A DNA stretch of 37,925 nt from Candidatus Zixiibacteriota bacterium (lineage in GTDB: Bacteria > Zixibacteria > MSB-5A5 > UM-FILTER-46-8): positions 1 through 37,925 of the forward strand of contig WJIJ01000047.1 in the NCBI GenBank assembly GCA_014730345.1. Direction: 5' to 3'. The notes beneath the pieces were generated by a model. That model saw only the letters and a program-made list of their open reading frames with translations. It was not told the DNA's origin and ran no database searches. Positions within the stretch are counted from its first letter, which is position 1. Every line of letters begins with the position of its first letter. Positions 26,135 to 34,532 of the stretch are shown piece by piece. A program made the position numbers and the translations under genes.

Positions 26135-27985
26135 TCATTCCTCGCGGATCAGGATAAGCTTTTTGATATCGGAACCGATTTCAGAGTAGATATGATAGAT
26201 ATAGATCCCCCCGGCGACTAATTCTCCCTCATTGTTTCTACCGTCCCACTGGAATTGGGAGTTATAAAATCCTGCTGGTATTTTACCAAAACCGGGAAGT
26301 TCTAAATTACGCACCAACTCCCCCGAAACCGTATAAATCCTCACCTCGGGCCGGGCGATTTGATGAATTTCGAAGGGGATATTGGTCAATTCGCCTCCTC
26401 CGGTAACTACGAATGGATTCGGGTAATTCTGGTAAAGCTTGACTTCGGTGGGCAAACTTTCTTCGCCAATCAATGAATCCTCGACCTGGTAGTGATAGGC
26501 ATACTGGGCGCTGTCGCGGTGGGAATCGATGCCCACGGGACAGGGAATCATGATAACATCCGTAAAAGTAAACCAGTTGCGAACGCCGATGGTGTCGGTT
26601 TTACTTACGGTGTTCAGGTCCAGGTGTTGAATCTCGGGCGCGGTAATGGTGTTCTGGATATGGTGTCCGAAGATAACTACTTCCCAGGCGAACCGGTCTT
26701 CGCCGTTAAAGGCGGCCAGGAGGCCTCCGGAGGTGATCTCGGGTACCTTAAAATCAATATAATTGGCGGCCAGGAATTCCGGTCCGGCGGGAATTTCATT
26801 GCCGAATAAGACCGTATCCGGATAGGATGTTATGTTTGCCATCACACTGTCCGGTATCTTCGTCCACAAGCTTGCCTCGGAATAGCCATAGGATTCATTC
26901 GCCCTTGACCCGGTAAAGTAGTTCCACGCGGCGAATTCGGCGAAGGCGGTGTTGAGGTCTAATTCTCCGCGGGAGGCGTTCAATATGGATTCGTCCATTG
27001 AAGTCAGCAAATTGTATCCCGGAGAGTTGCCGCATCCTTCCCAGATAGATTTAATAATTTCCGGACCAAGCCTTTCGGATAGATAAAAGGCCCACACACA
27101 ACTCGCGTATTTGTGAATTGATCGGACCGTACCCAGGGCGCCGTCGGCTTCCAGGCTGATATTTGGATAACGGTAAAAATACGGCATGTATTGCAAATAG
27201 TCGTTTATATCATCGAAAATAACTTCCTCGAGCCAAACCGAGCATACCTCGTACCACCATACCGAGAACCTGGAACCGCCGGGACTTCCGAGATATTCGC
27301 TGGCATCATAACCAAAGGCAATCGCGTGAAAGAACTCATGGGCCATGGTAACCTTGATGGCATCGATGGCGTTGGGAGCGAAACTGTAATCATTATCGAG
27401 GGCGATAAAGCTCGTATACACCGAATCTTCCCCGGGAACATTTCTCTCCCTTTCAGTATAGCCGTATATATTTTGGGCCTGGTTGATAATATAAAGGTCA
27501 TACTTGGAGTCTCCGCCATTAGGCGTGTACCAACCATCATCGGGAGGACGGTCAAATCCAACGCTGTCGATAGACTCCCGCCACACGAAATCCGCCAGCA
27601 GTCCAAGGTTATTGATGTAGTCGGGAACACCATCCACAGGGTCCATATCCAGGGGATCTACCGCGTTTTCTCCGGTGGTTGTGTAGTGGATTTTGAAAAA
27701 ACCGGCGGGAGAGTCGTACTCCCTGTCGAGGGTGGGACGCGCCTGTATATCTTTGAAATAAGAAGGCGCGTTCGGCTCATCACGGTTGACTGACATCAGC
27801 GCCGGCGTTCCACTTAACCTTATCCCTTTGACCTCGAAATCCATAGCCGACGGAAACATGCCCGGTGATTTGATATTTGCCGCCTGCCGCCAGCGGATAT
27901 CCTCATTCTGGGCGGAAACGGGTTTGGCAAGCAGTATGCCGATTAAAACCGTTATTAAAGTAATATACAGGCGCTTCATGTTCAT
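26135..27985 (-). CDS. Secreted HEXXH metalloprotease-like protein with T9SS sorting domain
   Basis: The 616-residue protein has a signal peptide (about 5-25), then a region resembling MXAN_6640-type putative metalloproteases. HEFFH at 216-220 lies in the segment VTMAHEFFHAIAFGYD, with further acidic residues in WLEEVIFDD that could supply the third ligand. The C-terminal 100 residues (from about 515) carry LYQNYPNPF, VRIYTVSGELVRNLELPG and a final VAGGIYIYHI, the pattern of type IX C-terminal sorting domains. It should be exported and anchored or released. No T9SS machinery lies in the window. It is upstream of the S component and receptor, likely in one operon. Confidence 0.85.
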   Translation of the reverse strand: MNMKRLYITLITVLIGILLAKPVSAQNEDIRWRQAANIKSPGMFPSAMDFEVKGIRLSGTPALMSVNRDEPNAPSYFKDIQARPTLDREYDSPAGFFKIHYTTTGENAVDPLDMDPVDGVPDYINNLGLLADFVWRESIDSVGFDRPPDDGWYTPNGGDSKYDLYIINQAQNIYGYTERERNVPGEDSVYTSFIALDNDYSFAPNAIDAIKVTMAHEFFHAIAFGYDASEYLGSPGGSRFSVWWYEVCSVWLEEVIFDDINDYLQYMPYFYRYPNISLEADGALGTVRSIHKYASCVWAFYLSERLGPEIIKSIWEGCGNSPGYNLLTSMDESILNASRGELDLNTAFAEFAAWNYFTGSRANESYGYSEASLWTKIPDSVMANITSYPDTVLFGNEIPAGPEFLAANYIDFKVPEITSGGLLAAFNGEDRFAWEVVIFGHHIQNTITAPEIQHLDLNTVSKTDTIGVRNWFTFTDVIMIPCPVGIDSHRDSAQYAYHYQVEDSLIGEESLPTEVKLYQNYPNPFVVTGGGELTNIPFEIHQIARPEVRIYTVSGELVRNLELPGFGKIPAGFYNSQFQWDGRNNEGELVAGGIYIYHIYSEIGSDIKKLILIREE

Positions 27986-28007
27986 CTCTACTTTTTTTCA
28001 AAGTGCT

Positions 28008-28052
28008 GTTGGAAATATTGTTCCAACCGGCGACCGGCTTTTACCGCCGGTT
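28008..28052. repeat. Two adjacent inverted repeats between the cyclodeaminase and protease genes
   Basis: GTTGGAA (28008-28014) pairs with TTCCAAC (28021-28027) around six bases. AACCGGCG (28025-28032) pairs with CGCCGGTT (28045-28052) around twelve bases. The arms overlap by three bases, so the two hairpins compete. They sit between the 28063 stop and the 27985 start. Neither is followed by a good U run, so they look more like leader or processing structure than a simple terminator. Confidence 0.55.
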
Positions 28053-28062
28053 ATGGCGCGGA

Positions 28063-29595
28063 TCATTCCTGGATCTTGCTTTCTACAATTTCCTTGACCT
28101 TCACAGCCATCTCATCCGCTTCTCTTATTAACCCTTCCATCTCCGCGGTGGTTTCCTTTACGAAGGTTTCATCTTCGAAACCAAGAAGGTTTATTTTGAC
28201 ATTGTAACCGGCGCCGATCACCGCGCTGTTAGCCATCAAAGCGGCGCAACCGACATCGGTAATTGAGTTTACATTACCCTTTTCGGCGACAACGATAGAA
28301 TGCTTGAGGATTTCAACCGCCAGCCTCATCGTTTCAAGCGGCACCAGCGCGGCGTTTTTAGTCGCCTCGAACATCGCTTCCTTGCGCGCGGCTTTTTCCT
28401 CATCGCTGTTTTTGGGTAATTTACGCGCTTTCATCACCGCGTTAAAAGCATCGGAGTCCTTTACAATGAGCTTGGTTACCTCGGCTCGAAGCTTCTCGGT
28501 TTTGCCAAGAACCTCGCTGAGTTCTTCCTTTACCTCTTTGTATTTTTTCTTGCCTACGGTAAGTCTGCAAACCATCGATGCGAGCGCACCGGCAAGCGAT
28601 GCCGCCAACGCCGATACCGAACCTCCGCCCGGGGCCGGCGATGATGAAGCTACATCAGTTAGAAAATCATCCATGCTAACCTTGGTAGGGCTGGCGTCGC
28701 TGAGCATCTTGAATTCCAGGACCTGTCCGATATCAAAATTCTCGAGACGCAGATAATGGTCGGCGCAGTTAACCAGCGCCTGTAGCGGCGTAAGGCCCAC
28801 AATCTCGCTGGAGGTTACCCTCTCTCCCCATCTCTCGGCTTCATTTTTAATCGTATCGAAAACCCTGAATATGGGAGTTTTCTTGTAGTTGACCAGGTTC
28901 ATGGAAACCTGCACCTGGTTGCGCTCCTTAATCTCGAAACCGAGCGCTTTGCAATGGGTGAAACCGCCGCTTCGCGAACGTACTGCTTTGGCAATTTTCT
29001 TGGCGGCCGTTAAATTATTGGAGCCGAGATATACATTATACGCCACTAAGAAAGGTCTCGCTCCGATAGCTATCGCGCCCGCTGTCGGGTGCGTTTTACG
29101 CGGGCCGAAATCGGGAATACGGCTGTCATCGGTAGCTATGCTGTCGCGGATTCCTTCGTATTCGCCCCGGCGGATATCGGCAAGGTTCTCCCTTTCAGGC
29201 GTACGCGCCGCCTTTTCATATAAGTACACGGGTATCTGAAGTTTTTCGCCGACTTCCTTGCCCAACTCTTCAGCTAAAACCTTGCAGTCAGCCATACTAA
29301 CCCCGGAAACGGGTACAAAGGGGCATACATCCGTAGCGCCCATTCGCGGATGCTCCCCGCTGTGTTTCTCCAGATCGATTAACTGCGAGGCCTTTTCAAT
29401 CGCCAAAAACGCCGCTTGTTTAACTCCCTGGGGATCTCCGATGAAAGTTACCACCGCCCGGTTATGGTCGGCATCCATTTCCTTATCCAGAAGGCTGACC
29501 CCGCTGACGGTCAGGGCTGTTTGAATTATCTCGTCGATTATCTCGGGACGGCGTCCCTCGCTGAAATTCGGTACACATTCGACAATCTGAGCCAT
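28063..29595 (-). CDS. ftcD: Bifunctional glutamate formiminotransferase/formiminotetrahydrofolate cyclodeaminase
   Basis: The 510-residue protein joins two enzymes. The first about 300 residues are the formiminotransferase (QIVECVPNFSEGRRPEIIDEI start, GVSLLDKEMDADHNRAVVTFIG, HSGEHPRMGATDVCPF). The last about 200 are the cyclodeaminase (SSSPAPGGGSVSALAASLAGAL, DAFNAVMKARKLPK). Together they move the formimino group of formiminoglutamate to tetrahydrofolate and release ammonia, giving methenyl-THF. It is the last step of one histidine-degradation route, but no hut genes lie nearby. GAGG lies seven bases before the ATG. The fused form is full length. Confidence 0.95.
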   Translation of the reverse strand: MAQIVECVPNFSEGRRPEIIDEIIQTALTVSGVSLLDKEMDADHNRAVVTFIGDPQGVKQAAFLAIEKASQLIDLEKHSGEHPRMGATDVCPFVPVSGVSMADCKVLAEELGKEVGEKLQIPVYLYEKAARTPERENLADIRRGEYEGIRDSIATDDSRIPDFGPRKTHPTAGAIAIGARPFLVAYNVYLGSNNLTAAKKIAKAVRSRSGGFTHCKALGFEIKERNQVQVSMNLVNYKKTPIFRVFDTIKNEAERWGERVTSSEIVGLTPLQALVNCADHYLRLENFDIGQVLEFKMLSDASPTKVSMDDFLTDVASSSPAPGGGSVSALAASLAGALASMVCRLTVGKKKYKEVKEELSEVLGKTEKLRAEVTKLIVKDSDAFNAVMKARKLPKNSDEEKAARKEAMFEATKNAALVPLETMRLAVEILKHSIVVAEKGNVNSITDVGCAALMANSAVIGAGYNVKINLLGFEDETFVKETTAEMEGLIREADEMAVKVKEIVESKIQE

Positions 29596-29684
29596 ATCTC
29601 AACCTCTCAAACTTTTTAATTCCAATTTTTCAAACCACTATATTATGAAATATAGCCCATAACAGCAAATTCTTTTTACAATTA

Positions 29685-30626
29685 CTAATGTTCCGAAAGG
29701 AGCGCCCAGGCGATTAAGGGGATGAGTATTTCAAAATGTCCGGTCAACGTATATCTACCGCCTCCGGAGAGAGTCGGCCTGTTGACCACGTTGGTAACCG
29801 GTCGGTAATGCTGGATCATGTCGATATTCGCCGCCGAGAAATTTTTTATCTCGCCGTGGATATTGCGGGCGGTATTTAAAGCTTTTAAAAATACCTCCGG
29901 AAGATTGACCGCCGAACCGAGGTTGATAACCACGCCTCCGTCATTCAATGAAATACAGCTTTCAGCGAGTATCCTAAAATCGTTACCGCTTAAAGCTCCC
30001 CACTTGCCGGCATCGAAATCGGGATGTTGATGTATCGTATCGGCGCCTATGGTTATATGGACAGTTGGAGAAAGACCATATTTTACGGCAGAGGCAACCA
30101 GGGAGTATTCAATAAAATCAGGTTTATCGGCATTAAAAGCTGTTCCGATAACCATCCCCAGGCCCGCCTCTGAATCGGCAGAATTAACAGCCTTATTCAG
30201 ATACTCCGGCGTCTCACTCACCATCCCGAACATACCGGTTTCGAGGGTCTCGGCAACATCCTCGGAACTTCTGCCGAAAAACGCGAATTCGTAATCATGA
30301 ATCAGTACCGCCCCGTTGCAGGCCAGATGGGTTATAAATCCCCGTTTAATCAACTCAATTAAAACCGGCGCGAGTCCCACTTTCAAAGAATGCGCCCCCA
30401 TCATCAGGATTACCGCCCTTCCCCTGGCTTTCGCCCTGTTGATATCGTTAACAAGATTTTTTAATTCCACGGCTTTCAGATAAGCCGGAAGCCCCTCAAG
30501 GAATTCATCCACTTCCCAATCGGAGGAGGGAATCTTGGCAAAAGAATCGACTTCGGCTTTGGTGGGACGTTCTTTGAAACTGTAGGTCCGGATCTTGTTC
30601 AGATCAATCTTTTTTGGTCCAGTCAT
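29685..30626 (-). CDS. Conserved protein, possibly Rossmann-fold / deoxyhypusine-synthase-like
   Basis: I cannot name this 313-residue protein with confidence. It has alternating alpha/beta patterning with Gly-rich segments: RAVILMMGAHSLKVGLAPVLIELI, ACNGAVLIHDYEFAFFG, VHITIGADTIHQHPDFD and GGVVINLGSAVNLPEVFLKAL. The HDYEFAFFGRSSEDV and HQHPDFD parts look like active-site loops. The pattern is faintly like deoxyhypusine synthase, so that is only a suggestion. The start at ATG 30626 overlaps the DUF3108 gene by 23 bases; a TTG at 30677 is less likely. It ends the manC operon. No signal peptide. Confidence 0.6.
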   Translation of the reverse strand: MTGPKKIDLNKIRTYSFKERPTKAEVDSFAKIPSSDWEVDEFLEGLPAYLKAVELKNLVNDINRAKARGRAVILMMGAHSLKVGLAPVLIELIKRGFITHLACNGAVLIHDYEFAFFGRSSEDVAETLETGMFGMVSETPEYLNKAVNSADSEAGLGMVIGTAFNADKPDFIEYSLVASAVKYGLSPTVHITIGADTIHQHPDFDAGKWGALSGNDFRILAESCISLNDGGVVINLGSAVNLPEVFLKALNTARNIHGEIKNFSAANIDMIQHYRPVTNVVNRPTLSGGGRYTLTGHFEILIPLIAWALLSEH

Positions 30627-31524
30627 CGGGTATTCTCGGTAACCTGTACCATTCGAGTTCTGTGGTAATATGCCCAATGATAACCTTGCTGGTCATCAAT
30701 ACGGGCATTTTATATTGATCGTCGGTAACCCATACCAAAAGCCTCCCCTTATTCTCGAAAATCGATGATGAACGCAACACCGGCTCCAGCAGGATACAAT
30801 TAAAAGTTCCCGCGCGGGTTTTTACCCGCTGTTTGCGATGCACCTTTACTTCGAGAGGATAGTTTTTGCGGTCGGTATGGTTATCTATAAACAAGGGTTT
30901 GCCGACTTCCAAATCCTGGGTACGCGCGTAATAAAACGCCGATAAAATATCCTGCACGAACGGATATGTCTTTATTGTATCCTTTCCGGTAATAGCCAAA
31001 TGATTGACCTGGTCAAAATTGGTTACCTTATCCGCTTTATAACCGCCTTCCCGGATGTGTTTCTCAAAGCGGCGGGTGTATATGCCCTCGGTGTCGATAT
31101 AACTCTCTACCCTGTCATCGACCTTGAAAAAGACTGAGAAAAATGCCGCGGACTGAGCGGTTGTGACTATATGGTAGGTATCATGTCCCCCGCAATCAAC
31201 AATTTTCTTTACGCTCATTGTGCCCGTACCCGCGCGGATTGGTCCATAACGGATAACAAACTTCAGGCTTTCTCCAACGGTCCAGGCTCTATTCTCAACC
31301 TTCCGGTGCCACCACTCCGGTGAATTATAAAGAGTATCATCCTCTTCGAAAACGACCCCGGAGCTGTCGATTATCGTCGCCAAAGAATCCTCGGGAAAAT
31401 CCTCGAGATCTTCGGCGGTAATCACATCCTCTTCCGACTGCAAACTGCCGAAATATCCAAATATTAGAATAACAACAATAACCGCCGTAAATCCAAAGCG
31501 CTTGTTCTCAATTGTCCTGTTCAT
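30604..31524 (-). CDS. DUF3108 domain protein
   Basis: This 306-residue protein has a membrane anchor or signal (about 11-28), a charged stretch (EEDVITAEDLEDFPED) and a beta-rich DUF3108 domain from about residue 80 (WTVGESLKFVIRYGPIRAGTG) to the end. Segments such as DDRVESYIDTEGIYTRRFEKHIREGGYKADK and YKMPVLMTSKVIIGHITTELE are characteristic. DUF3108 proteins are periplasmic, of uncertain role. GAGAAGAAGATA precedes the ATG. It overlaps the phosphatase gene by 17 bases and the downstream gene by 23. Confidence 0.82.
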   Translation of the reverse strand: MNRTIENKRFGFTAVIVVILIFGYFGSLQSEEDVITAEDLEDFPEDSLATIIDSSGVVFEEDDTLYNSPEWWHRKVENRAWTVGESLKFVIRYGPIRAGTGTMSVKKIVDCGGHDTYHIVTTAQSAAFFSVFFKVDDRVESYIDTEGIYTRRFEKHIREGGYKADKVTNFDQVNHLAITGKDTIKTYPFVQDILSAFYYARTQDLEVGKPLFIDNHTDRKNYPLEVKVHRKQRVKTRAGTFNCILLEPVLRSSSIFENKGRLLVWVTDDQYKMPVLMTSKVIIGHITTELEWYRLPRIPDDWTKKD

Positions 31525-32017
31525 TATCTTCTTCTCTCTTGCTCATCTGGACCACATGCGGGAAAATCCTTTTTATTATCTCATCGAGCTCCAAAAACGT
31601 TTTCGCGTATGCCTCGGGCGGCCCTCCGATAGGGTCTTCTACGGCTAAATCACCCCGCCGTTCCGATTGAGGAGGGAAATCTTTTATTAAAAATACGTTT
31701 TGGGCAGAAGGATGAGTAGATTTTATGTACTTGTAGTGCTCCGGTGACATGACGAGTATCAGATCCGAGGAGTCGATCAGCCCCATGTCCAGCAACCGGG
31801 AACGATGCCCGCTTATATCAATCCCCCAGTCCCTGCAAACCGCAACCCCGTTGGAAGACGCGGGAAAACCATCGGCGGCGGAGACTCCGGCTGAACCGAC
31901 TTCTATGTTTTCGATACCCATCTCTTTTAACATATTCCTGAAAATCCCCTCGGCCATCGGCGAACGGCATGTATTTCCGGTGCATACGAACAGTACCTTG
32001 AACTTCTTATCAGGCAT
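31508..32017 (-). CDS. LMW phosphatase family, predicted protein-arginine phosphatase-like
   Basis: The 169-residue protein has the catalytic CX5R loop CTGNTCRS with Cys12 and Arg18. The acid-loop Asp lies in DPIGGPPEAY near the C terminus. Thr at residue 16 occupies the position that gives YwlE its specificity for phosphoarginine; tyrosine phosphatases have a bulky Ile or Leu there. The gene is next to tsaC, as ywlE is next to ywlC in Bacillus. No arginine kinase (McsB) is in view. The start overlaps tsaC by eight bases and lacks a strong ribosome site. Confidence 0.85.
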   Translation of the reverse strand: MPDKKFKVLFVCTGNTCRSPMAEGIFRNMLKEMGIENIEVGSAGVSAADGFPASSNGVAVCRDWGIDISGHRSRLLDMGLIDSSDLILVMSPEHYKYIKSTHPSAQNVFLIKDFPPQSERRGDLAVEDPIGGPPEAYAKTFLELDEIIKRIFPHVVQMSKREEDNEQDN

Positions 32018-32642
32018 AATCTAACCGCTGTTTTATTCCTTGTTTACTTAATACTGAATTGATTCTCTCGACAGGTATCGCCCCTTCCCGAAGCACTTTA
32101 ATACTTCCTGCCTCGAAAAGAAGAGAGGTCGACGGTTTATCATATATCACAATCCCCTCGGGTTTGCCTATAATATGTACTTCGGATGCGGAAAACATCT
32201 TTTTAACATCATCCTCATCTAATGCCGGGGGAGAACCGCTTATATTCGCGCTGGTAGCCGTTAAAATCCTACCGCTTCTTTCCAGTAACTCGTTGACCGC
32301 CGGCATACTGCTCTTTCTCAAGCCTATTTTGTCATCAATGCAAACCGGTAAACGGGTAATATTTTCCCGCGCTCTTACTACTAACATCAACGGTCCCGGC
32401 ATAAACTCTTGTTCCAGTATTTGCATTATTTCCGATGAATATTCCGTATATTCGGAAAAAGGTGTTTCCGGGTGAATAAAGACCGGGATAGGCTCCGATG
32501 GCGGTTTTTGTTTAATTTTTCTTAAAAGTGAAACAGCTGATTGGGAACCGGCGTCGGTCACCAATCCGTAAACCGTCTCGGTAGGCATGGCGATGATTCC
32601 TCCCCTTTCGATAGTTGTTGTAAGCCTGTTGAAATCATACAT
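32010..32642 (-). CDS. Threonylcarbamoyl-AMP synthase (Sua5/YwlC/TsaC family)
   Basis: The 210-residue protein has the YrdC-like fold: GGIIAMPTETVYGLVTDAGS near the N terminus, then KIKQKPPSEPIPVFI and TATSANISGSPPALDEDD. It makes threonylcarbamoyl-AMP from Thr, bicarbonate and ATP for the t6A modification of tRNAs that read ANN codons. It has no extra Sua5 C-terminal domain, so it is of the TsaC size class. GGGGA lies eight bases before the ATG. A 48-base gap separates it from the SPOR gene. Confidence 0.9.
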   Translation of the reverse strand: MYDFNRLTTTIERGGIIAMPTETVYGLVTDAGSQSAVSLLRKIKQKPPSEPIPVFIHPETPFSEYTEYSSEIMQILEQEFMPGPLMLVVRARENITRLPVCIDDKIGLRKSSMPAVNELLERSGRILTATSANISGSPPALDEDDVKKMFSASEVHIIGKPEGIVIYDKPSTSLLFEAGSIKVLREGAIPVERINSVLSKQGIKQRLDYA

Positions 32643-32690
32643 TGCCGAAATCCCCGTATGTTCATGAACTATGGGAATTGACCCGGTGCC

Positions 32691-33206
32691 TTACTCCTGG
32701 CGGACCTTAACCAGCCAAACTTCAGTGTAACCAAGCTCGCGAACTCTGCTTAGAAATTCCTCGCCTTCCTCGGCAGTCTCAAAATTTCCAATGCGGATTT
32801 TATAATATGGCTCTTCGAAATCAAGGTATATAGTCTCATCGAATAAACCGAACATCTCATCCCGGGCCACTTCCGCTTCCTGGAGAAACCGGGAGGCAAA
32901 TACCTGCACGCGGTAGACATAATTCTCGCTGCTTTGCAGGCTGTCATCTTTACCGCCGATTAAGTTGTAGTTGCTCAACAGCGAATCGGGGGAAGAACCT
33001 CCGGTCGACCATTGGGGCACAATTGGCTCCGCGTCGCCATCGAAAGCCATGGGATCAAATTCTTTCTCCGCCATTGTGCGCTTATCTTTCTTTCCACCCT
33101 CGTCATAGTACGGCGAAACATTCGAGCACGCAACAAACAGCAATCCCCCGATGGCGATACCGGCAACCGCCAGGACAAGAAAACTGGAAAATCTATATTC
33201 GCGCAT
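32691..33206 (-). CDS. SPOR-domain lipoprotein
   Basis: This 171-residue protein has a signal with a possible lipobox ending at Cys27 (GLLFVAC). An acidic, Gly/Ser-rich linker follows to about residue 95, then a SPOR domain (YRVQVFASRFLQEAEVARDEM ... YYKIRIGNFETAEEGEEFLSRVRELGY). SPOR domains bind denuded glycan strands at division sites or simply peptidoglycan. AGGAG lies eight bases before the ATG, and the start overlaps the stop of manC by one base. Role in envelope maintenance is inferred. Confidence 0.85.
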   Translation of the reverse strand: MREYRFSSFLVLAVAGIAIGGLLFVACSNVSPYYDEGGKKDKRTMAEKEFDPMAFDGDAEPIVPQWSTGGSSPDSLLSNYNLIGGKDDSLQSSENYVYRVQVFASRFLQEAEVARDEMFGLFDETIYLDFEEPYYKIRIGNFETAEEGEEFLSRVRELGYTEVWLVKVRQE

Positions 33207-34294
33207 TATAAGTACTCCTGCAATGCATCATCTTCCGCGATACGGGATACGAAATCCTTTATCTCCGGGACCTTGGTCTTGTGAGCCACCATCACGATTC
33301 CCTTTGTTTTAACTATAACAAGGTCACTTACGCCGAAGGTTGTTATAATTCCGTCATCGTCATCATTTACAATGGTAGTCTCGAAAGTTTCCGCCTGGAA
33401 AGCCTTGCCGATGCTGACATTGTGATGCTTATCGCGCTGCTTGAAACGTTCCAGCGCCAGCCATGAACCGACATCATCCCAGATAAAGTTTGACTTTATG
33501 GTAAGTACATTATCAGCTCTTTCAAGAATGGCTACATCTATGGAAACATTCTCCGCCTGGCTGTAAACATCTTCTTTAATCGCCGCTTCTTCGGGCGTTT
33601 CTATACATTCTATCAGCTGGTCCATCAATTTGCCGATACGGGGGGCGTACTTTTTTATAGCCGCAACTATTGATTCCACGCTCCATATAAATATGCCCGA
33701 ATTCCAAAGGTGTTTACGGTCATAGTAATATTCCTGGGCGGCCATTCGCGAAGGTTTTTCCTTAAACCTGTTGATGCGGTAAATATCGATTCCATCGACG
33801 GTGTTGAAAATATCGGAAAGCTGGATATAACCATACCCGGTTTCCGCCCTGGTTGGTACAATCCCTATAGTAACCAGGTAATCCCCGGAGGTGGTTACTT
33901 TAATTGCCGCCTCCAACGCCTCTAAAAGTTTTTCCGCCGGACGGATCAAATGGTCGCAGGAAAGCACAATCATAACCGCGTTAGGGTCTTTGCGGTAAAC
34001 ATGCGCGGCGGCGTAAGCTATTGCCATACACGTGTTTTTACCAAACGGCTCGATAAGCACATTCTCGCGGGGCAAATCCGGAACATGCTCGTTTATCTTA
34101 TCGCTTATATTCTCCCCGGTTACTAATACCACCTTCTCCAGTGGTATCAATGGCCGGATCCTGTCCACGGTCTCGCTTATCATGGTCCGGTCCGATGTCA
34201 ATCTCAAAAACTGTTTTGGACGGTCGGTTCTCGAAAGGGGCCAGAAACGCTCTCCCTTTCCTCCCGCAAGTACAACAGCGTAAACATCTTTCAT
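33206..34294 (-). CDS. manC: Mannose-1-phosphate guanylyltransferase
   Basis: The 362-residue protein begins with the nucleotidyltransferase signature LAGGKGERFWPLSRTDRPKQFLRL (about residues 9-32). It continues with the ManC-type pattern: FGKNTCMAIAYAA, ETGYGYIQL, FKEKPS, WNSGIFIWSVESI and WDDVGSWLAL. It should form GDP-mannose from GTP and mannose-1-phosphate for polysaccharide or glycan synthesis. It lacks the C-terminal isomerase domain of bifunctional enzymes. AAGGTCG lies before the ATG, and a good promoter lies upstream. It leads the operon of SPOR, TsaC, phosphatase and DUF3108 genes. Confidence 0.93.
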   Translation of the reverse strand: MKDVYAVVLAGGKGERFWPLSRTDRPKQFLRLTSDRTMISETVDRIRPLIPLEKVVLVTGENISDKINEHVPDLPRENVLIEPFGKNTCMAIAYAAAHVYRKDPNAVMIVLSCDHLIRPAEKLLEALEAAIKVTTSGDYLVTIGIVPTRAETGYGYIQLSDIFNTVDGIDIYRINRFKEKPSRMAAQEYYYDRKHLWNSGIFIWSVESIVAAIKKYAPRIGKLMDQLIECIETPEEAAIKEDVYSQAENVSIDVAILERADNVLTIKSNFIWDDVGSWLALERFKQRDKHHNVSIGKAFQAETFETTIVNDDDDGIITTFGVSDLVIVKTKGIVMVAHKTKVPEIKDFVSRIAEDDALQEYL

Positions 34295-34329
34295 AATTCG
34301 ACCTTTCTATTTATCCAAATCAAAGGGTG

Positions 34330-34358
34330 AATTTATCACCAAGGACCCCTTAAGTCAA
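34330..34358 (-). promoter_or_regulatory. Promoter of the manC operon with an overlapping inverted repeat
   Basis: On the minus strand TTGACT (34358-34353) is followed by a 17-base spacer and TAAATT (34335-34330). An inverted repeat GGTGA-5-TCACC at 34326-34340 covers the -10 box, and AAGG/CCTT lies in the spacer at 34341-34351. The repeat could be an operator for a repressor, which is inference. The remaining bases up to 34532 hold no further feature that I can support. Confidence 0.55.
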
Positions 34359-34532
34359 GTTAATTACCGTTTTTAACCGTTCATGCCGGGAACGAAAATA
34401 TGAATAATCCAGTTACCAAATTACAGTAAAAATAACTAATATTGTCATTCGTTTAATCCGTCAGCGCCGGAAGTCCGACAATAATTATAGCGATTGGTTT
34501 ATAAGGGCAATTTTTTTATAAAGGGTATGAAA

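Noticed and set aside
27986-28062. Cobalamin or other riboswitch ahead of the receptor operon
   Set aside because: Only 77 bases are available and no box such as the cobalamin GCCACTG element is visible; just the two competing hairpins.
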